A DNA stretch of 64,000 nt from Nemertoderma westbladi. Its lineage: Eukaryota; Xenacoelomorpha; Nemertodermatida; Nemertodermatidae. Made by a program: the position numbers and the translations under genes. A model generated the notes under the pieces. The model was given only the letters and a program-made list of their open reading frames with translations. It made no database searches and was not told the origin of the DNA. The stretch covers positions 62,001 through 126,000 of the forward strand of contig JAUCBJ010000648.1 of assembly GCA_032718475.1 (NCBI GenBank), written 5' to 3'. Shown here in pieces: positions 21,314-32,800 of the stretch (position 1 is the stretch's first letter; the number at the start of each line of letters is the position of its first letter).

Positions 21314-22338
21314 GGGGGAGAGGAGAGGAGCTCAGGCAGAGATACTAGTACACAGATAGGATGCAGGCACACAGGTACAAGGCATACACATTGGTAGGGT
21401 GCAGCAAACTGTACGCCTAACTCTTGCTAAGTACAGGTGCGTCTGTGACTGTTTGTAGTACAACGGTGTCCATTGCATTAGAACTTGTAGGCCAGAAGGG
21501 TTGCTGTGTTTTACCTGAATTAGGATTGTACCGTTCAGGTGGTAGGGCAGTTTACAACTAGGCGCAAATAAATTGAGGCTATTTAGGGATACTAACATCT
21601 ACCCTGTCCCCGCCAACATTCTGTTAGGAAGTTGCTGTGCCCATCTAAGCAACTAAAATTCTAGATAAGAACACCAGGCTAGCTATTAGTAACTGTACGC
21701 CTACTGTAGTAAACTAACACATTTCTTCTTAGTATTAGGGACCTGGTAAATTAAGTTGCCGAATTCTGGGCGTAGTATTAACCTTATGCCTGAATTTGAG
21801 TCCTGGAAATACACAAAAGGGGAAGGAGCCTTATCATTCGTGAGTATTGGACCTACAAGTTACAAAATTAGACAATTTGCAAAATGTACACCGGACCCAG
21901 TAATTATATATATGAAGGAGCAAAACTGACTTTGACTGTTTAGAATCAAGACACACGCGCGTTAGAAATTATTTACACCTCAAAATATATAAAATAATTT
22001 TTATCCATACTGTGCTTTGCCCGCTAGTTAGACATTTCTGCACCTAGCTAGCGTCTCTTTCGCCCAACCATATAAATCACACCGCGGCAAAGTATACGAG
22101 CGCCCTTAGTCCGTCAGTGAGTCAGCCTGATTTAGGATTCGCTGTGCGGGATTTTGTTTTATCGAAGTTTGTCCGTTCGTAGACTGTTTTCTGCCTCACC
22201 GGTTATAAGAGACTGATACTGCAATTTATATTCGCTTACTTGGAGTTTACTGTTTTGGTGAGAAGGTCGGATTAAGATTTGATTCACAAACTTTACAGTA
22301 GGATATTGCAGGGTATTTTGTTACTGTCTCTTCGAATA

Positions 22339-23165
22339 GTAGGAATATGAAGGTCTACTGAACTACGGTTCGGTAGGACTAAAGTTATTTGAAAAAAAAA
22401 AAAAAATTTGTATTTTGAGGTAAAAGTTTATATTTGATTAGCTAAGTGCTAATTTTTTGAAATAAAATTTTGCTTTGAACCGCGTGTAAAATATTTTGGA
22501 ATTGAATACCGGTGTTTAAAAGGGTTTAAATACCATATTGTACCGGTACAAAATTTTCGTAAAAAGTAAAACCAAACTCTTTGTTTTTCAGGATTCAGAA
22601 CTCATTTCTAGACTGTAACGGGAGCAAGACCGTGTTTCACGAGTTTGGGAGATAGATAACCCAACAACTTTGGTTGGGAAAATTCGCACTTCGTCCGCAA
22701 CGCTGGAAACAGAAAGGTTCACGTCCGGTTTGTATCTGGGAATCTGTTTTTCTGGAGAATTATTGGAGTGGGTGAGTTTGAAAAGTTGCATTAATCAGTT
22801 AGGCATTACCGTATTAGTTAAAATTATTGTGGGTTCCACTGTCTCAAGTATTTATGCATTCCGTACGATTTCTTTGTTTATTGCTGAATTAGTCCGTAAT
22901 TATTTGTGTTTGATTTATATTTTGATAACGTATATCGTTATCCGATTTATTTGTTATAAAATTGGCCGTTAGGCTAATTTTATTATATACTTATACCGTG
23001 ACATTTATTTGCTGTAAAATTGGCCGTTTAGGCTAATTTTATCCATTTGCTATAAAATCGGCCGGTAGGCTAATTTTATATGACTGTAATTAGTACCGTT
23101 TTGATATAAATACGGTAAATTCGATACTTTGACACTCACATTTTACTTGAATTACAACTACCAAA
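22339..23165 (+). other. Leader of element B with putative primer-binding site
   Basis: Begins GTAGGAATATG at the LTR edge (site 22339-22360). A 14-base A run follows at about 22394. At 22952-23083 three copies of a ~45-60 bp unit containing AAAATTGGCCG and AGGCTAATTTTAT are in tandem. A frame at 22670-22972 is partly shared with copy D but is not maintained there, so I do not call a gene. Confidence 0.6.
22952..23083 (+). repeat. Leader tandem repeat, 3 units
   Basis: Three units with TATAAAATTGGCCGTTAGGC-like cores just upstream of gag B. Confidence 0.8.
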
Positions 23166-23552
23166 ATGAGTGACAAACAAGAATATACGAAGAATACACC
23201 TACCGACTATGACTCATGTGACGCGGATAAGTCAGCAGTGGAAGAACTACAGGGGAAGACTCGCGAGCCTACCGAACCTACACCGTGTGCGTCACCAGTA
23301 CATCCAACGGGAGTACCGGATGCCGTAGTACGAGGCGACGGCAGGACCGAGGACTTTCTAACTGTTCCGCAACCTAGATACAGGGAAACGGACATGGTAA
23401 GTTCAGTAGGAAGCCAGGAGAGCGTAGTTAGAAGCGTCGGAGGATACATGGCGCATATTACCAGGAGTATTGGAGAAGGCCAACGCATATTAGACGAGTT
23501 GACCGCTCCGATGTCTCGGTTTGAGTTCTACACCCTCCAGGTTAGAGTATAA
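23166..23552 (+). CDS. gag: Element B gag, N-terminal part up to an in-frame stop
   Basis: Starts at ATG 23166 (context CCAAAATGAGTGA). 128 codons, then TAA at 23550-23552. The same frame continues open past the stop, so this is one gag with a nonsense codon, not a separate gene. No domain is recognised in this part. Confidence 0.75.
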   Translation: MSDKQEYTKNTPTDYDSCDADKSAVEELQGKTREPTEPTPCASPVHPTGVPDAVVRGDGRTEDFLTVPQPRYRETDMVSSVGSQESVVRSVGGYMAHITRSIGEGQRILDELTAPMSRFEFYTLQVRV

Positions 23553-23570
23553 AGTAGAGTACATAAGTCC

Positions 23571-26363
23571 GTGGATAACCTTATCAGTCTACAAGATCTA
23601 GCTAGACAGAGACAGGACGTGGATACTCAACTTAGAATCCTCGAGAAACTGATGATCGCTAGAGAGAAACTGATTCAGTTTAAGTCAACCATTAGACAGA
23701 TACAACAGGAGCAAGCGGACCAGTTATTAGGTGAGTCGGTTTCCGACGAGTTGTTACAGCCCGAGGAAGAACAGGAACTGTACCGACTGGATGGACAATT
23801 GAAACACCTGACGGATTACTTACGCATGTGCGGCGAGGACGTCGGAGATTGGGAAACCGTGCCGGAAGCTATGAGGGAAACTTCACTCGCACAAATCGAG
23901 CTGGCACCAGGAATACTGGATCAATCGTTGGTAAGTATTCGTAGCGAAATTGGCGAGGGAAGTATGGTCACGTCAGAAGTTGCTCGACAACAGCAACAGT
24001 TCTACAGACAGCAACACGAAATGGAAGAACAAACTCAACTGCTAATGATACAAGCAGCGGTAGAGGAAGAGAAAATACGTGTTGCGAATGTAGCGAGAAT
24101 CTCTCATCTGCAGGAACAAGCTGAACTAGAAGCAGCCGAAATGGAAAGGTTAGAGTTAGACATTGCCCAACAAGCGGCGGCAGCCGAGTTAGCGCAACAA
24201 ACGGCAGCAGCCGAGTTAGAGCGACAAACGGCAGCGGCAGCGGCAGCGGCAGCGTCAGAGTTAGAGCGACAAACGGCAGCGGCGGAGTTAGAGAGAAAAA
24301 GGTTAGTTTCAGAAGCCAGAGTCGAGATGAAGACACGGCAAATAAAGGCTCAATCAGCTATACGACAAGCGGAGTTCGAGGCGCAACAACAACAAACGGA
24401 ACAACGAGAGAAGGAAGTTAAACTTCGTTTCGAACTCGAGAAGAAGGCGAGAGAATTAGCCAACGCCAAGGAGGATCTGGATCTTAAAGCCCGCGATAGA
24501 TCGATGAGATCTCGAGACGGACACGATTTGGACCAGATAGAGGTAAGGCACCGCCAAATTCAGGAACGAATGAAGGAAGGCTCGATAGGAGCACTTGGAC
24601 GAGAACGACAATTAGTTAAAGACTTATGTCAACGATTCCCTCAAGTAACTCCTATGTTTGCACCGATTACGACTAAGGAACCTGTTTCGATTGCTGGTAG
24701 TAGTAATATTTCTCCTATCCATGGTGCGACGGAACACAGGTTTGTTATTCCGGACAAGTTTACACCGCCAAGAGCAACGTCGTCGCCTATTCTGAAAATC
24801 AAGGTAAGTAACCCACCGATTACAGATCGTAGTAGTTTGTTGACCGGACCTGCACTACTGACGACTAAACAGGTGAGTCCACCTTCGACACCTAAACCCG
24901 TTACGCACTACACGTACCCAATGACGTTTAGGCCTACAAGGCCTTTAGATTCAAACGCTGTCACTCGACCACCGTTTAATCAGTTTACATCGCAATCTAC
25001 GACTTCGAGGAAGACCTGCGAGCCTACCGAACAACGGAGACCAGTGGAAACACGACCGTTTAACCAGTTTACATCGCAATCTACGACTTCGAGGAAGACT
25101 TGTGAGCCTACCGAACAACGGAGACCAGTGGACGATGTTCCGAAACGGAATGTTCGAATTCGTACGACGCAGCGGACACGAACACGTCAGCCACCGTATC
25201 CAGGTGATAGTAGTACTTCGAGTGAATCGGATTACCTGAAACGCGAGGTATTTAGAACAGGAGTGGCCGACGAATGTAAACGTGAGCATTCAGACAATTC
25301 CTTTATCGATAATCCTCCACAAAATACACCAACACAGAAAGCGTTACAACCAACAGACGCGATTAGTACGCAACAATTCGCCGATCTAATGCGACCAGTT
25401 GTAGACAAGTTGGCCCAGATAGAGGAACGTTTAGAGGAAACTCAAACTGATAGTTCGCGAGGTACCGAGTTCGAACACTCTAGACACCCGAAGCAGCAAA
25501 GAAAACAACCCTCGAGAGACACCTCGTATCAAAGAAAAGCGCCAAGACGAGAGAACATCAACTCGATTGCCAACCAAGGACGCGAAACTTTGAACGTGGC
25601 CGAGGAGATAGCGAAATTCGCAGCCAGACAAGGACTACCGGTGCAACAACCACCTAAGTTTTCTGGTAACTCAAAACATTGGCACACTTTTGTGGACTAC
25701 ATCGAAACACAAATAGCAGCGTGCGCCTTTTCATCAAGGGAAAAGTTCAACTACCTGCTACAAACGCTGACAGGAGAACCGAAACGTCTAGCGGAGACCT
25801 TTGTCGGTGTACCAGACGCCTTCGAACTAGCGTATGATCGCTTAACTTCGATTTACGGAGGCACCGTAAGTATGGCTAAGTCAGTGATAGAAGAACTCTG
25901 TAAAGGGGGGGCTATAACAAAACCCGTTGACTTACTGAAATTAGCTGACGAGATTAAGAACGCCATTACTACACTACGCTCGATTGGACAACTTGACTAC
26001 GCGAACACTCCGACAGTCCTATTGAAAATAATAGGAAGACTACACCATCGACTTCGTCGGGAGTGGCGAAAGATAGAATATCAGCGAGAAGAGAGAGGCG
26101 GATTCTTGAAGTTGGAAGACGTCTACTTACTGATATCCAGAGATGCAGTAGTCGAGACGCGTTCGAAATACACGGACCAACATATCGTAGCAGAAGGAAT
26201 CACCTTACCATCCTCGAACCGACAAAAACCCCAAACAACATCCACCAAGACGGCCACTTACGCCACATCAACAGAAACCCGACAATTTTCAGACGGTAAT
26301 AGAGTATCCGCACCCATTGGAACCAAACAGACCCGACAGCAACTGAGCACAGACTTTAGCGGT
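23571..26363 (+). CDS. gag: Element B gag, main part, interrupted by element C
   Basis: Same frame as the preceding piece. Glu/Gln/Arg-rich coiled coil with an Ala-rich repeat (ELERQTAAA units, about 24150-24300), an 84-bp duplication at 24972-25139, and a DUF1759-like region from FAARQGLPVQQPPKFSG (about 25618) to the end. Element C is inserted just before the zinc knuckles, after codons for DFSG. The shared domain order with A and C supports the gag call. The frame here lacks an ATG because it follows a stop. Confidence 0.8.
24972..25139 (+). repeat. 84-bp tandem duplication in gag B
   Basis: Two copies encoding 28 residues each, beginning PFNQFTSQSTTSRKTCEPTE; nearly identical DNA, in frame. 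Confidence 0.9.
26359..26363 (+). repeat. Target site duplication GCGGT, left
   Basis: GCGGT at 26359-26363 and 38918-38922 flank the TG...CA ends of element C. Confidence 0.92.
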
Positions 26364-27605
26364 TGTAAAAGCTTCTGTGGGATATAACTGGCCCTTTTGC
26401 TTCGCAATCCAGTTTCCCCCCAGGCGCTGGAATACTCTAAAAGGCTCTCTAACTATATATATATTCCCCTCGCCCGCAAGGTACCGTTATAGGTGTTTTA
26501 ACGGACATAAAAGTCATTCTTCTATATACGTGCTTTGGAGGACATGGTAAGGCAAAAAACCCGCAATGCACCAAATACCCTTACACAGCTTAGCCTGGAT
26601 GATTCAGATTGCGACATCTAACAGCTGGTTGCTGACATGGAAACGGCCATTGGACACATGGTTCTTTGTTTAGCTTAAGCCAATCAGAGCGATTTTTTCT
26701 GTCGATGTGGAGATATTCGGCCGATCATACTAGGAGTGTTCAGTCGTACTGTTTTGGTGATACTGTTGTGTTGTTGCTATCTAGGCCAGGAACACCGGCT
26801 CTAGAGTCAACTCGTTTTCATACTTTAGAAGAAACATTAGTAGGCTTAAGATTATAGAGCGTATAACTGTTATCAACTCACATATCGGTCCAGTCAAACA
26901 GTGTTAACATCTTAACCTACCGTCTTAATGCTATTTACTGTTGTGTTTTGATTGAATATTATTTGGAGAACATTTATAAAGAACCCAAATTTCCCAATTT
27001 TCTTGATACACTACAGGTTAGAGAGAAGGGTTATATATAGCGATTGCGACTTATATTATTGTGTTTGTAGTGAATTTAATGCTATTTGATAAGCACTACA
27101 TGGGTTCGTTGCTGTTCTCTTTATATATGATAAAATTCATTGACGGTCGGCAAATTAGTGAGCAGTATTGTGTGTTACCGGTAGTGTGCATGATTGTGAC
27201 TGATAACTAAGCATTTCCTAAAGAATGTGCCTCATACGTAAATCATAAGCCTTACCGACTTACCGTTGTGATTAGTATAAGTCATATCTCTGTTTACCTA
27301 GATAGAGCGCCACGTCCTAAAGGAACTGTTAATATTTCCCGAAAGTGAATAATATTGGTCAGAAATTATTTATTAACGATCAATCGAATAATACAGTAAG
27401 CTTACACTGCAATAATAATCTAAGCCCTCCGAATCCAGTCTCCCGGGTATATCCAGCGGGTGAATGGACGCGCACTAGGCTGGCTTCTGCTAATGTTGTG
27501 TTTATTGGTATTAAATATTTGTCATCTTCTAAAGTCTATTTATAAACCAAAAGACATATAAATTTTGGCAGGTTAAACTGCTAAAGGTCTTCAAAAGCGC
27601 GTACA
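26364..27605 (+). repeat. 5' LTR of element C
   Basis: 1242 bp, TGTAAAAG...GCGCGTACA, about eight differences from the 3' LTR (roughly 0.6%). A TATATATATA run at about 26454 is a possible TATA box. ATAACTGTTAT at 26863-26873 complements the bases after the LTR. Confidence 0.95.
26863..26873 (+). promoter_or_regulatory. Putative self-primer segment in 5' LTR of C
   Basis: ATAACTGTTAT is the exact reverse complement of ATAACAGTTAT (27606-27616), the first 11 bases after the LTR. Confidence 0.5.
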
Positions 27606-27939
27606 ATAACAGTTATTGTCTTTATTGCAGTAAGCAATAAAGTTGAAAGTACCGGTCGACCGGTAAACCTGAACCGGTACTTCTGTAGGTCAGTAGGCCC
27701 AACTGCCAGAACCGGTACTTCTGTAGGTCCGTAGGCCCAACTGTCCTAACCGGTACTTCCAGTATAAGTACATTAGTATTATTCGATTTTGATTATTGCA
27801 TACCGGTAGGCTGTTTAAGAGATTAGGGACTGTACACCCCTTGTTTCTTTTGGAGCTTACTTATTTCTGTCAGTTTTATTTACATGTAAGTTAATATTGA
27901 GCTGAAGACGTGTAAGTCTGCTCAGATTGTTCAGATAAT

Positions 27940-28500
27940 TGTAGGCCGGACTGTTGTTAGATTGTTGTTGGGTTTGGAGAGATTGCGGCGTGTGTAGAGT
28001 TTGTCCGATAGAGTGCCAGTTAGTAAGTTGGGGCAGCCATAGCTGTAAGGTCAATCCCCTCTTAAAGAATAAGTCGTACTACCGTGTTAGAATGCATACT
28101 AACTAACCATTTTGGAATCTGCACATACTGTAGTTTATTTAGGCTTGACAGTATTCTGCCAACGTTTTGGCCTGTGTTTGTTTGTGTGGTCTGTTCAGGT
28201 ACCGTAATAGTTATTACTCAGATATTTTGTAGGCTGGATTGTTGTCTAGCTATTATTAGGTCTGAAGAGATTGCTGCGTGTGTAGAGTTTGTCCGATAGA
28301 GTGCCAGTTAGTAAGTTGGGGCAGCCATAGCTGTAAGGTCAATCCCCTCTTAAAGAATAAGTCGTACTACCGTGTTAGAACGCATACTAACTAACCATTT
28401 TGGAATCTACACATACTGTAGTTTATTTAGGCTTGGTGGTAGTCTGCCAGCGTTTGGTTTGTATTTTGTTTGAGTATTCTGTATGGGTAGCGTAATATTT
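27940..28500 (+). repeat. 288-bp tandem duplication in leader of C
   Basis: TGTGTAGAGTTTGTCCGATA occurs at 27991 and 28279, and the following ~150 bp are almost identical. Confidence 0.9.
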
Positions 28501-29448
28501 ATTATTCAGAGTTTATGCGATTATTCGCAACATTCATGTCCCCAAGTTTATTCCTACAGTAATTGTGTTTGTTACACATACCGTTATAGTTAAATTAACC
28601 CCGGTACTACACGGCTGCTTGGCGTAGGAAAAGACTGGTGACTTTGTGCTTCGGTCACTCCAGCAGATGCCGTGGTTCTTTTAACTGTTCAAGTATATTT
28701 AACTACTGATTATTTGTTGTACCAGTACTTGTACCTAATTTAGGGTTTAGTGTACAGTGCTTTCCGAGGTAATTAGTGTGTAGGCAGTATATTTGTGTTG
28801 TAAAGTGGTTAATAGGCACGCTGGATCTGGTAGTCCGCGGTAATTAACTTCTAGGTAGGAACACTCCGTGATACATAACGTAGTACCTATAGCGATACGG
28901 TTATAGGTCGTCAGGCGGTGGTATCTTCCTATCTGGACAACGCAGTGTATTTACTACTACTTATTATTTTCAAATACCGTAGTACCCTGTCCGTTGTAAT
29001 AACCAGAATTCTAACCCTTTGTTAGGCTGGTTTGTAGACTTCCTGTAAAATTACCCTAAAATTTCGTACGTAATATTTTTGTTGTGTTTAATTAGAGATT
29101 TAATCTCACCCGTATCGTAAGTAATTTGTAGTATTAAGTAACTTAGGTAAATTAGAATTATCTGTTTTAGTGTCCCATAGGTAGCACTTCACTGAGAGCG
29201 CACAGCTTCTGTGTAGTGACTCCCCCAGAAATAATAACATTTATTTCAAATATTGACAAAACCCCTTTTAAACGGGTATATATCTATTATAAATCAACTC
29301 AAACGATTTATAAATAGTAGGCCTGCCATACAACAACTAGGTCTCAAAATCAGTTGGACTACTGCTTAAATAACGGTAACAAAGTAATTTAAAGTAACCA
29401 AGTAACCCTAAAATATTCAGAAATTCAATTATTCTAAAAATAATTGAC

Positions 29449-29700
29449 ATACCGGTATTTACCATAGGCTTATTATATTTATTTCAACAAATTTGAGCTG
29501 AAATCATACCAGTATTCTGTAATTAATTCTAGTTCATAATTATACTTATATATACTATAAGTGTACGCTGTATACCGGTATTCACGATAGGCCTATTATA
29601 TATTTATATATATTTGTGCTAAAATTATATACCGGTACTTTGTGACAAACCTAGTTTACAATCCTTATATATACTATAAGTGTATACCGGTATTCTAATC
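29449..29700 (+). repeat. About 122-bp diverged duplication, ACCGGT-rich
   Basis: TACCGGTATT followed by ATAGGC and ending in TTATATATACTATAAGTGTA is repeated at 29451 and 29573. Confidence 0.7.
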
Positions 29701-29801
29701 TACTGTAATAAATTACCGGTACTAGGCCAACGGTCATACTGAATTACTAGACTTGCTTTAACTGTAACTATAGCAGTAGGCATTCAACCGTATAGCTAAA
29801 C

Positions 29802-32800
29802 ATGTCTGACACTCAGCAAAACCTGTCAGACAGTCTAATTGATACAACCATCTGTGACACAGATAGGAATGTGGAGCAATTAAGAAAAGAGTTCAGCTCA
29901 CCTCCTACTGAAAGAAAGGTCATCCCTCCAGTAGTAGTATCAGACCCTAAGCTAATCCAACACCGTAGGTCTATCATCGGCACTCGGGCCCAAGTCAAAC
30001 GGAACCAGGAAGCAGCTGTCCCACAGCAGCAACAGCCTAGTCAAGAAACTTGTTCCCAGCGATCCGATAGCTCCAGTAGTTCGGATACTGTCGAGCTGAC
30101 CCCTGAACGCGGATTGCAGATGGCGGCTAAAGCCTACTCGGACCCCCTTCTCACCCTTCCTGCCGCAGTACTAACTACTATATTGATTGCGGTGGAGGAA
30201 CATCAAGCCGATTGGGCGAGAAGTAAGCGAGCGACCCAAGATAATTATGCGGGATACGCCAGGGAAGAATTGATGTCTATTGTCGAGTCACAATGGAACT
30301 TTCCCGGACCCGGACTCCCGTTAGATTTGTCCGAAGCTACTTGGGAAGATATACACAGGATGGGAGTGACTAAAGATACAATGGATCCAGCTGTTTGGAA
30401 GAGGTCGGCAGCAGGATATGTGCAGGGATTCTTCGGCTCCTTGGAGCGATTAGAAGAACAACTGTTTCGACAACCCCAAGGACCTCAAGAGCAGGAAGAG
30501 CTGCTATATCAAGTACGCGAAAGAACCCTACGCATTAGATTAATCCTATCAGCCTTTGAGGAAACTTCCAAAAGAAGACAGGACACGTCGCTACAGGTTG
30601 CTGTCAAAACTTGGTTCCAGCGGGTAGGTCTCAAAGTACAAGAAACGGACCAGTGGAAATCCCAGCTGTCTGAGAGACTAACCTATGAAGAACCAACCGA
30701 TGCCACCCTTTCTCAAGTGGAAGGCGAAGAGACCGCAGAGAGACCACGAATGAGAGACGCCATCGACATTTATCTGTCCGACTATCAGCGATTCCTAGGA
30801 GACGAAGAGTTGAGGAGACGGCTGTCTGGACTTTCCCCTAATAGTGAAGGAACCCAGCGTGTGTTAGACTCAATCGATGCTGAAATGTTAGCTGCTAACC
30901 AAGCTGAATTTGATGAAAAACTCCGCCTCACTAGAGTCCAAGAAGAACAAATAAAGAAAAAGCGGATAGAGGACCGAAAGGCAGCTGCGGTAACAGAGGC
31001 AATGGCCAAAGTGGAAGCGGAAAGAAAGGCAGCGGCGGCAGAAGCAGAAGTAGAAAGAAAGGCAGCGGCGGCAGAAGCAGAAGCAGAAAGAAAGGCAGCG
31101 GCAGCAGAAGCAGAAGTAGAAAGAAAGGCAGCGGCGGCAGAAGCAGAAGCAGAAAGAAAGGCAGCGGCGGCAGAAGCAGAAGCAGAAAGAAAAGCAGCAA
31201 AGGCAGTGGCAGAAGCAGAACGGAGAGCCTCTGAGGAGACTACCCAACTGGAGTTGGAAAATCTGCAAGAGACGCAAGACAACATAAATAAACAGTTAAC
31301 TGCTAGTCACATGCAGATGATGAGAAGATCTACTCCCAAACGCCAGGGATATATGTCATCGGAGGAAAGCGAAACCACCGATCCTGAAGGCGGAGGAAAT
31401 AGATCTAGTCTAAGCAGGCGTAGAAAAACATCTTACCGTTACAAATTGCCTGATTTGCCCCCAGCTGTGAGAAGACAACTAGCTAGCACAGACTTAAGTA
31501 GAATAGAACCTACAGACCAAATTATTAAGGTCAAAAAACTCCCTACTATAGTTGATGAGCCTGAAATAATTAGGCCTGTCGTTACCAAAGGCACTCCTGT
31601 GCTAGAGACCCCTGTACTTCCAGAGCTTAACTCTAAGTTCCCTTTACACAGTACTACACTGCCTGTACCCGGTAGAACAGTCCATGAGAATATCCCTGTC
31701 CTGGAAGCTGAGAGAGAAATCAAGGATTTGTCTCCCGTCGTCCCGCGTCAGCCCGCTACAATGTTGGCGACTCCCGCTTCGGCGGTCGAGTGGGTAGAGG
31801 AGGGACGGTGGGGGATGAATCTCCTGCTCGGACAGATGCAGGAGACTGTCCACCAACTTAAGGGAACAGTAAGGGAAGGTAGGGCCGAATTGCAAGAAGT
31901 GCAGCAAAGTATCGCTCTAGAACACGACAAATTAGTCAATATACAAAAAGCGATACCAATACCCCCTGTAACATTGTGTCAACCTGTTAGGTCTGAAGTA
32001 TTACATGCGCAAGTTGTGGAGCCTACACGCATCTATACTGCTAGTGAAGTAGAAACTCCTATAGCAAACCCTATTAAGGGTGATTATAAACCTGTTGTTA
32101 ATGATATTCCCTATAGACCTGATAATGATCCGAGAAATTTATATACCGATAATTCGATATTAAATAACACGATGGCCCAAGAAAGCTTTACGCGTCAGAT
32201 GGCTAGAACAGAAGCCCGCCAAGCGGTCAAAGTGGGAGAGATCGTCAAATTCAATGGAGATGAGATGAAATGGTTACCTTTCAATGAATATTACAAAGAC
32301 AGCATACAGAACTCTGTACTATCTAACGGTGAGAAACTTAGGTTCCTCATCAAGTGCTTGGAAGGACCTCCCAAGTTAATGGCGTTAAAGTTCATTGGAC
32401 ATCCAGAAGGATTAAGACAAGTTTGGGATACATTAAACATCAGGTATGGTAACAAGGATAACATAGCTAAGTATTTGTATGCAAAATTAGTAGCCCCCCG
32501 AAACTTCCTTAGTAGCGGTATTATAGAGTTTCTCGATGAGATTCAGGAGATCTGTAGACAATTGGACTGGCTAGGTAAGTCTCATGAATATCAGAGTTCC
32601 ATGGTTATTGGAGCAGTAGTCTCTACTTTACCAAAGGGTGGAGTATGTACGCGTTGGGACAAGAAAGTGTTGTACATGAATGAACAACAACGACGAAGCC
32701 CTACCATGGCTGATCTCATGTCCTTCTTAGATAGTGAAGTAAAATTACAACTCATAAAGCAGTCCAGAGAGAAAACATCGGAAAATAAGGTAAGTGAGAA

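Larger units (their letters stand above)
20445..22338 (+). repeat. 5' LTR of element B
   Basis: 1894 bp, starts TATAG and ends TTCGAATA. It differs from the 3' LTR at about 24 positions (roughly 1.3%). It contains a tRNA-like sequence, a TATA box preceded by a palindrome, a segment complementary to the bases after the LTR, and a purine-rich run directly after that segment. Confidence 0.95.
27606..29801 (+). other. Leader of element C
   Basis: Starts with the putative primer site ATAACAGTTAT, itself part of the near-palindrome CAATAACAGTTATTG. Contains a ~39-44 bp duplication with ACCGGTACTTCTGTAGGTC (27675-27762), a 288-bp tandem duplication (about 27940-28500) and a ~122-bp duplication (about 29449-29700) with repeated ACCGGTA words. 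No gene seen. The length of 2.2 kb is unusual for an LTR element leader. Confidence 0.7.

Noticed and set aside
22670-22972. Open frame in the leader of B, also partly present in copy D (42-224, minus strand)
   Set aside because: The likeness follows from the shared leader DNA. In D an indel breaks the frame early and substitutions show no coding bias, so I do not call a gene.
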